DNA of 64,000 nt from Shimia litoralis (GCF_005518135.1 NZ_SULI01000001.1:310001-374000), one strand, 5' to 3'. Counted from the stretch's first letter, positions 46,563 through 56,804 are shown. Notes: generated by a model not told the origin, from the letters alone. Translations and numbers: made by a program.

Positions 46563-47579
46563 TTGGCCCCTGGTGCAATGACCCCGCCGCCCGTATCGGA
46601 AAACAAGACTGAAATATTGGTCGAATTTCCGGATAATAGATTGCTGATCGACCTTTGCGGTGAATACGATCGCAATCTGACCAAAATCGAAAAAAAGCTG
46701 TCTGTTCAGATCATTCGCCGTGGCAATTTGCTTGCCATTCACGGTGAAGAGGCCGCGCAACAAGAGGCGGCAGAGGTGCTCGAGGCATTGTACGCGCGTC
46801 TTGAGGCTGGAAAATCTGTGGAGCACGGGGATATCGACCGAGAGATTCGCATGGGCGACTCGGAAAAGGGCACGGGCATCCGTGCCGGAGATCAGCTTGA
46901 GATGTTCAAGGCAGGGCCTGTTGAAATCAAAACCCGCAAAAAGCTGGTTGAGCCACGCACTGAGGCTCAGAAAGCTTATGTGCAGTCCTTGTTCAAAAAC
47001 GAACTTGCCTTTGGCATTGGTCCTGCGGGAACGGGCAAAACCTATTTGGCTGTTGCCGTCGGGGTGTCGATGTTCTTGGGCGGGCATGTTGATCGGATTA
47101 TTCTGTCGCGACCTGCCGTTGAGGCTGGCGAGAGATTGGGATTCTTGCCAGGGGATATGAAAGAGAAAGTCGACCCGTACATGCAGCCGCTTTATGATGC
47201 GCTAAATGACTTTTTGCCGGGCAAGCAACTGGCCAAGTTGATGGAAGAAAAACGTATCGAGATCGCACCGCTGGCGTTTATGCGGGGGCGTACCCTGTCC
47301 AATGCGTTTGTTGTTCTGGACGAGGCGCAGAATGCGACCACAATGCAGATGAAGATGTTCCTCACGCGTCTGGGTGAGGGGTCGCGTATGGTGATCACCG
47401 GAGACCGCAGTCAAGTCGACTTGCCACGCGGCGTGCCGTCTGGGCTCGCGGATGCCGAGCGACTTCTGAGTGGCATCCAAAAGATCAGCTTCAACTATTT
47501 TACTGCGGACGATGTTGTGCGTCACCCGCTTGTGGCGGCGATTATCAAGGCGTATGACGCGGACACCCCCAGAGGATAG
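46563..47579 (+). CDS. PhoH-family ATPase (YbeZ)
   Basis: A 338-residue PhoH-like ATPase: an N-terminal KH-like RNA-binding part (NRLLIDLCGEYDRNLTKIEKKLSVQI), then Walker A GPAGTGKTYL (about 154-163) and Walker B FVVLDEAQNAT. PhoH/YbeZ works with YbeY in RNA maturation. TTG 46563 is supported by AGGAGAG 6 bp upstream; ATG 46578 is an alternative. ybeY follows 36 bp downstream, then corC and lnt: the standard order. Confidence 0.9.
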   Translation: MAPGAMTPPPVSENKTEILVEFPDNRLLIDLCGEYDRNLTKIEKKLSVQIIRRGNLLAIHGEEAAQQEAAEVLEALYARLEAGKSVEHGDIDREIRMGDSEKGTGIRAGDQLEMFKAGPVEIKTRKKLVEPRTEAQKAYVQSLFKNELAFGIGPAGTGKTYLAVAVGVSMFLGGHVDRIILSRPAVEAGERLGFLPGDMKEKVDPYMQPLYDALNDFLPGKQLAKLMEEKRIEIAPLAFMRGRTLSNAFVVLDEAQNATTMQMKMFLTRLGEGSRMVITGDRSQVDLPRGVPSGLADAERLLSGIQKISFNYFTADDVVRHPLVAAIIKAYDADTPRG

Positions 47580-47615
47580 TGGGGCCACCCGCAACAGGGC
47601 GTTGAAAATTTAAAT

Positions 47616-48128
47616 GTGTGTGACATGCTGACTGATACCGTGTTCGAAGACCCGCGTTGGCAAGATGTCGGCTTGGCCGAGATCGCCGAGGTCTCTGCCT
47701 GTGCAACCCTCAGGTATTTGGATATTGACCCTGATATCTTTGAGATTGCCGTGCTGGCATGTGATGATGCGCGGATCGCAGAACTGAATGCTGACTTTCG
47801 GGAAAAGGACAGTGAAACCAATGTGTTGAGTTGGCCAGCTCAGGAGCGATCTTCGGAACAGGATGGGGGGCAGCCCCACCCGCCCGAGGTCGCATTTGAC
47901 GGCGTTCCAGAGGAACTGGGCGATATCGCGATTTCTTTTGACACCTGTCAAAAAGAGGCGGCCGCATCAGGCAAATCACTGGTGGATCATGCCACCCATT
48001 TGATGGTGCACGGCGTGCTGCATCTGTTGGGGTATGATCATATCCGTGACCAAGATGCCACTTTGATGGAAGGCCTTGAAACAGAGATACTTGGCAAAAT
48101 GGGTATTTGTGACCCATATATGGTGTAA
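47616..48128 (+). CDS. ybeY: Endoribonuclease/rRNA maturation factor YbeY
   Basis: A 170-residue metalloprotein for 16S rRNA 3' processing and ribosome quality control. The zinc motif H-L-M-V-H-G-V-L-H-L-L-G-Y-D-H is at about 127-141. A Ser/Pro/His-rich insertion near residue 75 (SSEQDGGQPHPPEV) makes it slightly longer than average. GTG 47616 or ATG 47625 start. Confidence 0.92.
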   Translation: MCDMLTDTVFEDPRWQDVGLAEIAEVSACATLRYLDIDPDIFEIAVLACDDARIAELNADFREKDSETNVLSWPAQERSSEQDGGQPHPPEVAFDGVPEELGDIAISFDTCQKEAAASGKSLVDHATHLMVHGVLHLLGYDHIRDQDATLMEGLETEILGKMGICDPYMV

Positions 48129-48158
48129 CGGGGATAACCCCCTCACTGGAAAGGTAAA

Positions 48159-49043
48159 ATGGGCGACACAACAGACGGGTCTTCTAACGCAGCGCCAAGC
48201 GCGCAGCCTAAGGCTTCAGCAGACACCCGAAGCGGCTTTTTTAGTCGCATTATTTCGGCCCTCAGCCCTGAAGAGGTGGTTCAAAGCCCTCAGGTCGCCA
48301 CGGTGGATGGTCTCCGACCTCAGACGCATGGGATGATTAACTTGCGGCGCATGCGCGTCGAGGATGTCGCAATTCCCAAAGCAGACATCGTGTCGGTACC
48401 AAGTACGATCACCAAAGATGAATTGGTACAGGTCTTCCGCGACAGCGGTTTGACACGCCTGCCAGTGTATGAAGGAACACTGGATACGCCCATCGGATTT
48501 GCCCATCTCAAGGACTTTGCGCTGCGCCACGGTTTCAACGGGGCGGGCAAGACGTTTTCACTGGATCAGATGCTGCGTCCCTTGTTGTTTGTTCCGCCCT
48601 CCATGCCGATCGGGGTGCTGTTGACCAAGATGCAAACAGAACGCAGGCATATGGCTTTGGTGATTGATGAATACGGTGGTGTGGATGGATTGGTGACCAT
48701 CGAGGATTTGATCGAGCAGGTCATCGGCGAGATCGAAGACGAACATGACATCGACGAAGACAAATACTGGGCCCTCGAGAGACCCGGCTGTTATCTGGCA
48801 CAGGCAAAAACACCTCTTGAAGATTTTGAAGAAGAAATTGGCCGGACATTGACGACGCATGACGACGTCGATGCCGAAGACGTGGATACGTTGGGCGGGT
48901 TGGTGTTTACTCTGACGGGGAATGTCCCAGCACGCGGCGAAGTTGTCTGTCACCCCGACGGGACCGAGTTCGAGATCGTGGATGCAGATCCGCGCCGGAT
49001 TAAGCGTTTGCGTGTGTTGTTGCCAGAGGCCCAGAATGGCTGA
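48159..49043 (+). CDS. CorC/HlyC-family CBS-domain protein
   Basis: A 294-residue cytosolic protein with two CBS domains (VPSTITKDELVQVFRDSGLTRLPVY; RPLLFVPPSMPIGVLLTKMQ with VIDEYGGVDGLVTIEDL) and a C-terminal CorC_HlyC domain ending KRLRVLLP. No membrane helices, so it is the CorC type rather than the CNNM transporter type. It overlaps lnt by 8 bp. Confidence 0.88.
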   Translation: MGDTTDGSSNAAPSAQPKASADTRSGFFSRIISALSPEEVVQSPQVATVDGLRPQTHGMINLRRMRVEDVAIPKADIVSVPSTITKDELVQVFRDSGLTRLPVYEGTLDTPIGFAHLKDFALRHGFNGAGKTFSLDQMLRPLLFVPPSMPIGVLLTKMQTERRHMALVIDEYGGVDGLVTIEDLIEQVIGEIEDEHDIDEDKYWALERPGCYLAQAKTPLEDFEEEIGRTLTTHDDVDAEDVDTLGGLVFTLTGNVPARGEVVCHPDGTEFEIVDADPRRIKRLRVLLPEAQNG

Positions 49044-50526
49044 CCCAGACGGGGCGTTGGTGTGGGTCCCGCAAAAAACGTGGCAGGTCGTTGGCCTGAG
49101 CATGGTCGCGGGCGCGATTGCGGGGCTTGGTCAAGCCCCGTTTGATTTTTCCATTCTGATGTTTGTAGGGCTTGCCGCAGCATTTTTTCTGTGTGCTCGG
49201 GCCACCACGGCGCGCCATTCGTTCTTGATCGGATTGGGGGCTGGCACCGGCTATTTCATGGTGGTGCTGCACTGGATTGTGGAGCCGTTTTTGGTGGATG
49301 TCGCGCGGCACGGCTGGATGGCTCCGTTTGCGTTGGTGTTCCTGTCTGTTGGCTTGGCGCTATTTTGGGCCGCGGCCTTTGGGATCGCCAAAAAACTGTC
49401 TGTGGGCCTTTGGGGGCTGGTGCCGCTGTTGGCGGGTGCCGAAATTTTGCGGGCCTATGTTCTGACCGGCTTTCCCTGGGGGATGCCAGCGTATGCTTTG
49501 GTGAATGGCGTGGTGGGGCAGGTGGCGGCATGGGTCGGACCGCATGGGCTTAACCTGATTGTGTTTGTTGGTGCGGCAGCCGTGGTGGCATCGTCGCGTC
49601 GGATCAAAGCAATTGGGATCGGGATCCTTGCGCTTGCGGTATGGCCGATGTTTCCGTCCACTGATCGCGTCTTGCCGACGGCCCCGACTGTGCGCTTGGT
49701 TCAACCCAATGCGCCTCAGCATCAGAAATGGGACCCTGACTATATGCGGGTCTTTTTTGATCGCGCGCTCTTGGCCACTCGGGCGGGTCCGACGCGTCCT
49801 GACCTTATTGTGTGGCCCGAGACATCGGTGCCTGCGCCACTCAATGACTCGGTGAATACACGCGCCGCGATTGCGGGTGCTGCATCGGGGATTCCGGTTG
49901 TGGTTGGCATCAACAGGTTTGAAGGTCTGCGGGTGTATAACTCGGCGGTGCTGCTGGATGAGACCGGCGAAGTGGAGCAGATCTATGACAAGCATCATCT
50001 GGTGCCCTTTGGAGAATACATGCCGTTCGCAGGGCTGATGTCTCGGTTCGGAATTCATGGTTTGGCTGCAAAAGACGGGGGCGGGTATTCTGCGGGCAAC
50101 GGTGCGGTCGCGATGGATTTGGGGCCTTTGGGAAAGGCGCTCCCTCTGATTTGTTACGAGGTGGTGTTTCCACAGGATGTGACGGGCGTGTCCGAGCGCC
50201 CTGATTTTTTGATGCAAATCACCAATGATGCATGGTTCGGGCAGTTTTCCGGCCCCTATCAACATCTTGCACAAGCACGGATGCGGGCCATCGAAATGGG
50301 GTTGCCGATGGTGAGGGCGGCCAATACCGGGGTATCCGCGATGATTGATGCCAAAGGGCGGATCACGGCGAAACTGGCGTTAAATACCCAAGGATATTTG
50401 GATGCTGCCCTGCCAAAATCCTTTGGCCCGACGTTGTATTCCCGAACCGGGGATTGGGTGATCGGGCTTTTGCTCGTTTTGGTAAACAGTTTGTTGCTGC
50501 TGCGCGCGCGGTGGAAAACACATTGA
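49036..50526 (+). CDS. lnt: Apolipoprotein N-acyltransferase Lnt
   Basis: A 496-residue inner-membrane enzyme that adds the third acyl chain to lipoproteins. Six N-terminal membrane segments are followed by a nitrilase domain with Glu in WPETSVPAP (about 260), Lys in YDKHHLVPFGEYMPF (about 318) and Cys in LICYEVVFPQDV (about 371), the E-K-C triad. ATG 49036 lies inside the end of corC. Confidence 0.95.
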   Translation: MADPDGALVWVPQKTWQVVGLSMVAGAIAGLGQAPFDFSILMFVGLAAAFFLCARATTARHSFLIGLGAGTGYFMVVLHWIVEPFLVDVARHGWMAPFALVFLSVGLALFWAAAFGIAKKLSVGLWGLVPLLAGAEILRAYVLTGFPWGMPAYALVNGVVGQVAAWVGPHGLNLIVFVGAAAVVASSRRIKAIGIGILALAVWPMFPSTDRVLPTAPTVRLVQPNAPQHQKWDPDYMRVFFDRALLATRAGPTRPDLIVWPETSVPAPLNDSVNTRAAIAGAASGIPVVVGINRFEGLRVYNSAVLLDETGEVEQIYDKHHLVPFGEYMPFAGLMSRFGIHGLAAKDGGGYSAGNGAVAMDLGPLGKALPLICYEVVFPQDVTGVSERPDFLMQITNDAWFGQFSGPYQHLAQARMRAIEMGLPMVRAANTGVSAMIDAKGRITAKLALNTQGYLDAALPKSFGPTLYSRTGDWVIGLLLVLVNSLLLLRARWKTH

Positions 50527-50562
50527 CCCATCGCGTTTGGAGGCGTAAGCCCCAATAATCGT

Positions 50563-50612
50563 TTGTCACAACGGCTTCCTGGCGTGGCAACATATAAACA
50601 ATGGAGCATCCC
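50563..50612 (+). ncRNA. SAM/SAH-type riboswitch upstream of metK
   Basis: Stem TTGTCAC (50563-50569) pairs with GTGGCAA (50584-50590). The loop ACGGCTTCCTGGC contains GCTTCC, which can pair with TGGAGC (50602-50607), the Shine-Dalgarno region of metK, forming a pseudoknot. Conserved loop sequence, stem, A-rich linker and SD sequestration match the SAM/SAH riboswitch class described upstream of metK in Rhodobacterales. Ligand binding would hide the ribosome-binding site and lower SAM synthetase output. Confidence 0.88.
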
Positions 50613-51794
50613 ATGAGCAGACAGAATTACACGTTCACCTCAGAGTCCGTTTCTGAGGGGCATCCCGACAAAGTATGTGACCGCATTTCCGACGCGGTTT
50701 TGGATGCATTCCTTGCCGAAGAACCCGAAGCCCGCGTGGCCGCAGAAACCTTTGCGACGACCAATCGTGTTGTGATCGGTGGCGAGGTTGGTCTTTCTGA
50801 CCAAGCAAAATTGACCGAATATATGGGGCGGATTGATGAGATCGCCCGCGCTTGTATCAAAGACATCGGATACGAGCAGGACAAGTTCCACCATGAAACC
50901 GTCGAGATCACCAACCTGTTGCACGAGCAATCCGCGCATATTGCGCAAGGTGTTGATGCGGCTGGTGACAAAGACGAAGGCGCTGGCGACCAAGGTATCA
51001 TGTTCGGGTATGCCACCCGCGAAACAGATGCTCTGATGCCAGCACCGATCCAGTATAGCCATGCGATTTTGCGTCGTTTGGCCGAGGTCCGTAAAAACGG
51101 CACCGAGCCAGCGCTGGGTCCCGATGCGAAATCCCAACTTTCGGTTGTCTATGAAAACGGCAAACCAGTTGGTGTCAGCTCGATCGTTTTGTCGACACAA
51201 CACCTCGATCCGAACCTGACATCCGAAGATGTCCGCGCGATTGTGCAACCGTATATCACGGAAACGTTGCCCGAGGGCTGGTTGACGGATGCCACGCAAT
51301 GGCACGTGAACCCGACGGGCAAGTTTGTGATTGGCGGGCCTGATGGTGATGCCGGTTTGACTGGTCGTAAAATCATCGTGGATACGTATGGCGGCGCAGC
51401 CCCGCATGGCGGCGGCGCATTCTCAGGTAAAGATCCGACAAAAGTGGACCGTTCGGCGGCCTATGTTGCGCGATATCTTGCGAAAAACGTCGTAGCATCA
51501 GGCATGGCCGAAAAATGTACCATCCAGTTGTCGTATGCAATTGGTGTGTCCAAGCCTTTGTCGATTTATGCCGATACGCATGGCACCGGCCAAGTTGCTG
51601 ACGCTGCGATCGAAGCCGCCGTGGATCAGATCATGGACCTGACGCCGCGCGGAATTCGCGAGCATCTGGGCCTGAACAAGCCAATTTATCAGCGCACCGC
51701 AGCCTATGGTCACTTTGGGCGCGCCCCAGAAGCCGACGGTGGCTTTAGCTGGGAACGTACAGATTTGGTGGACGCCTTGAAAAAGGCCGTTTGA
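50613..51794 (+). CDS. metK: S-adenosylmethionine synthetase MetK
   Basis: A 393-residue methionine adenosyltransferase. N-terminal [29 protein letters not shown] (the GAGDQG motif) and [19 protein letters not shown] are diagnostic. ATG 50613 is chosen because GGAG at 50603-50606, inside the riboswitch, is correctly spaced; an ATG at 50601 lies within the switch. Own terminator downstream. Confidence 0.97.
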   Translation: MSRQNYTFTSESVSEGHPDKVCDRISDAVLDAFLAEEPEARVAAETFATTNRVVIGGEVGLSDQAKLTEYMGRIDEIARACIKDIGYEQDKFHHETVEITNLLHEQSAHIAQGVDAAGDKDEGAGDQGIMFGYATRETDALMPAPIQYSHAILRRLAEVRKNGTEPALGPDAKSQLSVVYENGKPVGVSSIVLSTQHLDPNLTSEDVRAIVQPYITETLPEGWLTDATQWHVNPTGKFVIGGPDGDAGLTGRKIIVDTYGGAAPHGGGAFSGKDPTKVDRSAAYVARYLAKNVVASGMAEKCTIQLSYAIGVSKPLSIYADTHGTGQVADAAIEAAVDQIMDLTPRGIREHLGLNKPIYQRTAAYGHFGRAPEADGGFSWERTDLVDALKKAV

Positions 51795-51824
51795 TCGAAA
51801 CAGACTTTCGGGTCACACAAAATC

Positions 51825-51864
51825 AGGGCCAAAGCATCCAACATCGGATTGCTTTGGCCTTTTG
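51825..51864 (+). terminator. Terminator of metK
   Basis: GGCCAAAGCATCC pairs with GGATTGCTTTGGCC (one bulge), followed by TTTT. Confidence 0.75.
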
Positions 51865-51920
51865 CATTTCGTATGGCAGATTGCCCACACCACACCGCTG
51901 AAATTTTTGAAGGATCGATC

Positions 51921-52781
51921 ATGTTACTCGATGTCGCCCTGCCGCTCTCGTTGGCTTTTATCATGTTTTCGCTCGGATATGGGCTGACGTTTTCGGACTT
52001 TGGACGGGTGCTGGCTGTGCCTAAGGCAACCTGTGTTGGTATCCTATCACAGATCGTCGTCGTGCCGCTGGTCGCGTTTAGCTGTTTACAGTTGGTGAGC
52101 TTGCCGCCTGAACTGGCGTTTGGGGTGATGATCTTGGCCTTTTGTCCGGGTGGTGTGACGTCAAATATTTTGACCAAGCTGGCGGGGGGCACGGTAGCTT
52201 TGTCGATTACGCTGACAGCGGTGGTCAGTTTGTTGTCGGTCCTCACGGTGCCAGTGCTGATTGGCTGGGCCTCTGAAACGTTTCTGGGGGCCGCTGCGAT
52301 GGATATCAATGTGACCGCGATTGCACTGTCTATGTTTGCCATCACGGCCGTTCCCGTTGCGTTGGGATTGTTGGTGCGGTTTGTGGCGAGCGATATCGCC
52401 GCGCAAACCGAGTCCACAGTCTCGACCGTCGCGACGGGGTTGTTTGTTGTGGTCTTGCTTGCCGCGCTGGCCACAAATTGGCAGGTTTTCATTAGTAACC
52501 TAAGCCATCTTGGCCCGGTGTTGATCGGGATGAATGTGGTTTTGTTGGTGCTGGGTGTTGGGATTTCGCGGCTTTTGGGTCTGTCAGGCAGCGACGGGAT
52601 TTGTATTTCCATCGAAATGGGGGTGCAGAATGCAGCACTTGGGATCACGGTTGCCGGACTTGTGGCGCAAACTGGTGGCATCCCTGAATTTGCCGTGCCC
52701 GCCGCAGTGTATGGCATCACAATGTATCTGGTGACACTGCCCGCATTGGTTTTGCTCAAGGCGTTTTTTGCTAAAACTTGA
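51921..52781 (+). CDS. Bile acid:sodium symporter (BASS) family transporter
   Basis: A 286-residue, about nine-helix membrane protein. ILAFCPGGVTSNILTKLAGG and EMGVQNAALGITVAG are the two crossed-helix motifs of BASS/ASBT transporters. In bacteria the family moves organic acids or sulfonates with sodium; the substrate here is unknown. AAGGAT precedes ATG 51921. Confidence 0.85.
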   Translation: MLLDVALPLSLAFIMFSLGYGLTFSDFGRVLAVPKATCVGILSQIVVVPLVAFSCLQLVSLPPELAFGVMILAFCPGGVTSNILTKLAGGTVALSITLTAVVSLLSVLTVPVLIGWASETFLGAAAMDINVTAIALSMFAITAVPVALGLLVRFVASDIAAQTESTVSTVATGLFVVVLLAALATNWQVFISNLSHLGPVLIGMNVVLLVLGVGISRLLGLSGSDGICISIEMGVQNAALGITVAGLVAQTGGIPEFAVPAAVYGITMYLVTLPALVLLKAFFAKT

Positions 52782-52833
52782 CCCCGTGCTCTTGAACGGG
52801 CACATGCACTCTGGATTTTGAACAGGCGGAAAC

Positions 52834-53547
52834 ATGACAGACGGTCAACATCCTTCAGGTGCGCCATGGCGCAACTTTTACGGACGCTTCAAGGGCAAGG
52901 GGCTGCGCAAGTCCCAAGAAGGGTATCTTGAAGAAGATTTGGTACAGCTTTCACCCGGGGCTGTCGGCTGGGAAGAAAACCCAGAGCGGCACAATATCGA
53001 TCTGGATGCCCTGTTCGGGGATCGCGATGTCTGGCTTGAGATCGGGTTTGGCGGCGGCGAGCACATGGTGCATCAGGCCACGCAAAACCCAGATGTCGGC
53101 ATCATAGGATGCGAGCCCTATATAAACGGCGTGGCAATGTTGCTGGGTAAAATCCGTGCCGCAAAGGCCGACAATATTCGTGTGCACCCCGGCGATGCAC
53201 GTGACATGTTTGATGTGTTGCCAGAGCAGAGCATCTCGCGGGCGTTTTTGCTGTATCCCGACCCGTGGCCCAAAAAACGCCATCACCGTCGACGATTTGT
53301 GACGCCAGAACATCTTGCGCCTTTGGCGCGCGTGCTCAAACCAGGGGCAATTTTTCGCGTGGCAACTGACATTCCCGACTATGTGCGCCAAACGCTTGAG
53401 CAAGTACCTGCACATGGATTTGAATGGCTTGCGGAAACTCCGGATGATTGGCGCAACAGCTGGGAGGACTGGATTTCGACCCGCTATGAGCAAAAAGCCT
53501 TTCGCGAAGGACGTACTCCGCACTATCTCACGTTTCGCAAAACCTAA
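52834..53547 (+). CDS. trmB: tRNA (guanine-N7-)-methyltransferase TrmB
   Basis: A 237-residue SAM methyltransferase making m7G46 in tRNA. Motifs: WLEIGFGGGEHMVHQA (SAM), IGCEPYINGVAMLL, FLLYPDPWPKKRHHRRRFV (family signature) and TRYEQKAFREGRTPHYLTF at the C terminus. Normal length. Confidence 0.95.
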   Translation: MTDGQHPSGAPWRNFYGRFKGKGLRKSQEGYLEEDLVQLSPGAVGWEENPERHNIDLDALFGDRDVWLEIGFGGGEHMVHQATQNPDVGIIGCEPYINGVAMLLGKIRAAKADNIRVHPGDARDMFDVLPEQSISRAFLLYPDPWPKKRHHRRRFVTPEHLAPLARVLKPGAIFRVATDIPDYVRQTLEQVPAHGFEWLAETPDDWRNSWEDWISTRYEQKAFREGRTPHYLTFRKT

Positions 53548-53743
53548 GAACAACAGCGCTCGGCGTGGGGGGGGATCCCCGCCTGCTGAGGGTGTCAGAT
53601 CGACATTTTGGCGCCATTTCCCAATACTCGGGTTTTAGCGGGCTTTATGCCCCGATGGGCCGGGTCGTCGCAGAGGCAATTCGCGCATTTACGCTTTAAA
53701 ATGGCTGCGCTAACACTTGTATAACCACTCTAGAGGTACTTTC

Positions 53744-55096
53744 ATGTCCGGACACGGTACACCCATTCCAATGACCTCGCATGCTTGCGGTCCGCTTTCG
53801 GGCGAGGCCAATGTCCCAGGTGATAAATCTATCTCTCACCGGTCGCTTATTCTCGGGGCGATGGCTGTTGGCGAGACAAAAATCTCCGGCTTGTTGGAAG
53901 GTGAAGATGTTTTGGACACCGCCAAAGCCATGCGTGCCTTTGGAGCCGAGGTCATCGACCACGGCGAAGGAAAGTGGTCCGTGTTTGGCGTCGGTGTCGG
54001 CGGCTTTGCCGAACCTGATAACGTGATAGATTGCGGAAACTCTGGAACTGGCGTGCGCTTGATCATGGGAGCCATGGCGACCACGGGTATTTCCGCCACG
54101 TTTACCGGTGACGGGTCGCTGAATAAGCGCCCCATGGCACGCATCACGGACCCGATTTCACTGTTTGGTGCACAATCTGTAGGGCGCTCCGGCGGGCGTT
54201 TGCCGATGACCATCGTCGGCGCACCAAACCCCGTTCCTGTGCGCTATGTTGTGCCGATGCCGTCGGCGCAGGTGAAGTCTGCGGTACTATTGGCTGGGTT
54301 GAATGCGCCGGGCCACACCGTTGTGATCGAAAAAGAAGCAACGCGTGATCACACAGAACGCATGCTGGCAGGTTTTGGCGCCGATATCTCGACACAAGAC
54401 ACTGACGAGGGGCGCGTTATCACGTTGGTCGGGCAACCCGAACTGGCACCTCAAACGATTGTTGTGCCGCGTGACCCCTCCAGCGCGGCGTTTCCTGTCT
54501 GTGCGGCGATCATCACGCCCGGATCTGATGTGCTGGTGCCCAATATCGGTCTGAATCCCACACGTGCAGGGTTGTTTACCACGCTGCGTGAAATGGGGGC
54601 GGATCTGACATATGAAAACGAACGGACCGAAGGCGGAGAACCCGTTGCAGATTTGCGCGCGCGCTTTAGCCCGAACCTGCACGGTATCGAAGTTGACCCC
54701 ACACGCGCGGCGAGCATGATCGACGAATATCCTGTGTTGTCTGTCGTGGCCGCAAATGCCCAAGGCGATACCGTGATGCGGGGTGTGAAAGAACTTCGGG
54801 TCAAGGAAAGCGATCGGATCGAAGCCATGGCAAGCGGATTGCGCGCCAACGGCGTGGACGTTGAAGACGGTGATGATTGGTGGATCGTGAAGGGCATGGG
54901 GCAGGGCAATGTTCCCGGCGGTGCCACATGCCAAAGCCATCTGGATCATCGAATTGCAATGTCGTTCCTGATCCTAGGTATGGCCAGCCTTAGCCCTGTA
55001 AGCGTGGATGACGGGGGGCCAATCGCGACGTCGTTCCCTATCTTTGAACCCCTCATGAAGATGTTGGGGGCAGACATCAAAAGAGGCGCTGTTTGA
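53744..55096 (+). CDS. aroA: 3-phosphoshikimate 1-carboxyvinyltransferase AroA (class II EPSP synthase)
   Basis: A 450-residue EPSP synthase of the shikimate pathway. [11 protein letters not shown] gives Lys28. Class II motifs known from the CP4 enzyme are visible: RDHTE, SAQVKSA (about 174) and NPTR (about 270). At the CP4 Ala100 position the loop reads [10 protein letters not shown], with Gly. ATG 53744 follows TAGAGG. The gap 53548-53743 shows no other gene. Cluster aroA-cmk-rpsA is common in proteobacteria. Confidence 0.94.
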   Translation: MSGHGTPIPMTSHACGPLSGEANVPGDKSISHRSLILGAMAVGETKISGLLEGEDVLDTAKAMRAFGAEVIDHGEGKWSVFGVGVGGFAEPDNVIDCGNSGTGVRLIMGAMATTGISATFTGDGSLNKRPMARITDPISLFGAQSVGRSGGRLPMTIVGAPNPVPVRYVVPMPSAQVKSAVLLAGLNAPGHTVVIEKEATRDHTERMLAGFGADISTQDTDEGRVITLVGQPELAPQTIVVPRDPSSAAFPVCAAIITPGSDVLVPNIGLNPTRAGLFTTLREMGADLTYENERTEGGEPVADLRARFSPNLHGIEVDPTRAASMIDEYPVLSVVAANAQGDTVMRGVKELRVKESDRIEAMASGLRANGVDVEDGDDWWIVKGMGQGNVPGGATCQSHLDHRIAMSFLILGMASLSPVSVDDGGPIATSFPIFEPLMKMLGADIKRGAV

Positions 55097-55629
55097 CACC
55101 ATACCGCAAAGCCCTGATTGCCCTGACATTGGCCACTATGGTGGCCTATGCAGTGTTGATCGGGCTTGGGTCACGATATTTGTTTCTCGGGTCAGAGGGA
55201 TTGCGTCCCTTTGACCTGCGTATTCTCGGATACACGTATGCTGATGCCACCACGTATATTGCGTTGCTGACACCAGATCAGGCGGCGCTCTATGTGGGGC
55301 CGCTTCGGATGCTCGATACAGTGTTCCCAATCTTGTTTGGTCTTTGGATGGGCTGGCTCCAGTGGGGCATCACGCGCAATATTCATCCGTGGTCGCGGGT
55401 GATTATGTTGATCGCACCAGCAGGGTTTGTGATGATGGATTTGGCAGAAAATGCGCTTATTGCCGAGATGGTACAAACCACCGCCGACACGCTGTCCGAA
55501 GAGTTGGTTTTACGGGCCAGCAGTTACACAATTTCAAAGTATGTGACACTTGCAGGTGCTCTACTGGCCCTCGCGGCACTTGGCGTGCGTTGGCTCCGGA
55601 CACGCCCGTTTCCGGCGCGTGCCAGATAA
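55093..55629 (+). CDS. Conserved hypothetical membrane protein
   Basis: About 178 residues with four predicted membrane helices (near 8-28, 72-95, 100-122 and 150-170) and a basic C terminus ([13 protein letters not shown]). A TTG start overlaps the aroA stop (TTGA). The periplasmic loop has [14 protein letters not shown] do not recognise the family. Inserted between aroA and cmk. Confidence 0.65.
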   Translation: MTPYRKALIALTLATMVAYAVLIGLGSRYLFLGSEGLRPFDLRILGYTYADATTYIALLTPDQAALYVGPLRMLDTVFPILFGLWMGWLQWGITRNIHPWSRVIMLIAPAGFVMMDLAENALIAEMVQTTADTLSEELVLRASSYTISKYVTLAGALLALAALGVRWLRTRPFPARAR

Positions 55630-55737
55630 GCGCGGCATAAGTGTGGGCACTGAATTTCTTGATCCCCACCTGTCCACGGGGTTGCATGCACGCAAGCGGA
55701 CCGCAATAACCCTGTGACGGCCAAAATGGATGTGAAT

Positions 55738-56346
55738 ATGACTTTTACAATTGCGATCGACGGTCCCGCCGCAGCGGGAAAAGGTACAATCTCCAAGGCG
55801 GTTGCGGCGCATTTTGGTGTGGCGCATCTGGATACCGGATTGTTGTACCGCGCGGTCGGGGCAAAGACATTGCGCGGTGAAGGCGCGATTTCAGCCGCGC
55901 AGACCTTGTGTGCGCAAGATCTTGAGGCCGATACCCTGCGCACGCCGGATGTGGCCAAGGCCGCCAGCAAAGTCGCGGTGATCGCAGAGGTGCGGGCCGC
56001 GTTGGTGGATTTTCAACGCGCGTTTGCCCGCCGCCAAGGGGGCGCCGTGTTGGACGGGCGCGACATTGGCACCGTGATTTGCCCGGATGCCGAGGCCAAG
56101 CTGTTTATCACGGCAAGTGCGGAGGTTCGCGCCGAGCGCAGGTATCTGGAACTGATCGGCAAAGGAACCCAGATTACACGCGATCAGGTTCTGGCAGATG
56201 TGAAGGAACGCGACGCACGCGATATGGATCGTGCCGAGGCGCCTCTTAAACCCGCACAAGATGCCGTCATCGTGGATACCTCAACGCTCGAAATCGATGC
56301 CGCCATCGCGCAAGCGATTGCCGCCATCAATGCGCAACGTTCCTAA
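55738..56346 (+). CDS. cmk: (d)CMP kinase Cmk
   Basis: A 202-residue nucleoside monophosphate kinase. P-loop [17 protein letters not shown] (about 7-23), [11 protein letters not shown], and [18 protein letters not shown] are the cytidylate kinase motifs. ATG 55738 or 55726 are possible starts. Phosphorylates CMP and dCMP. Confidence 0.94.
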   Translation: MTFTIAIDGPAAAGKGTISKAVAAHFGVAHLDTGLLYRAVGAKTLRGEGAISAAQTLCAQDLEADTLRTPDVAKAASKVAVIAEVRAALVDFQRAFARRQGGAVLDGRDIGTVICPDAEAKLFITASAEVRAERRYLELIGKGTQITRDQVLADVKERDARDMDRAEAPLKPAQDAVIVDTSTLEIDAAIAQAIAAINAQRS

Positions 56347-56349
56347 CAT

Positions 56350-56760
56350 TTAGGCAGGTTCAGATGCTGCCTGTTGCGCGTCGTCATAGTGTCGACGCGC
56401 GTTGTCGATTTCAGACAGGTTACCCAAAGCCCAAAGCGCCAGTTGCTTGACCGGCTCTTTGAACGACTCACCGAGCGGCGTCAGGGCATATTCGACCTTT
56501 GGTGGAATGGTCGGAAAATAGGTGCGACTGACCAGACCGTCCCGTTCTAGTTCGCGCAGTGTCAGGCTTAGCATGCGTTGGGAAATTCCAAGGTTACGCT
56601 TGAGTTCATTAAACCGCAGTTTCCCGTATTGGCTTAGGGACACAACAATCAACACGCTCCACCTATCTCCTACGCGCGACAGGACTTCGTTGATGCGTTT
56701 GCAATCTGGGCATTGGGCAGCAGGGGCCAAGGTGGTTTCCTCCGTGTAACCGGGTCTCAT
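56350..56760 (-). CDS. HxlR-family transcriptional regulator
   Basis: A 136-residue winged-helix protein: CPDCKRINEVLSRVGDRWSVLIV, LRFNELKRNLGISQRMLSLTLRELERDGLV, and YALTPLGESF are classic HxlR features. The Cys in the N-terminal CPDC may sense thiol stress or electrophiles as in other HxlR proteins. Divergent from the nitroreductase gene, its likely target; 95 bp separate them. Confidence 0.9.
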   Translation of the reverse strand: MRPGYTEETTLAPAAQCPDCKRINEVLSRVGDRWSVLIVVSLSQYGKLRFNELKRNLGISQRMLSLTLRELERDGLVSRTYFPTIPPKVEYALTPLGESFKEPVKQLALWALGNLSEIDNARRHYDDAQQAASEPA

Positions 56761-56804
56761 GAATGTGCCTTCTTGTAGCGATATCTGGTGTCACATATAT
56801 CGTC

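Noticed and set aside
53548-53743. Run of eight G residues (53565-53572) as a frameshift site or broken gene
   Set aside because: It lies after the trmB stop in non-coding DNA, and trmB has a normal family C terminus.
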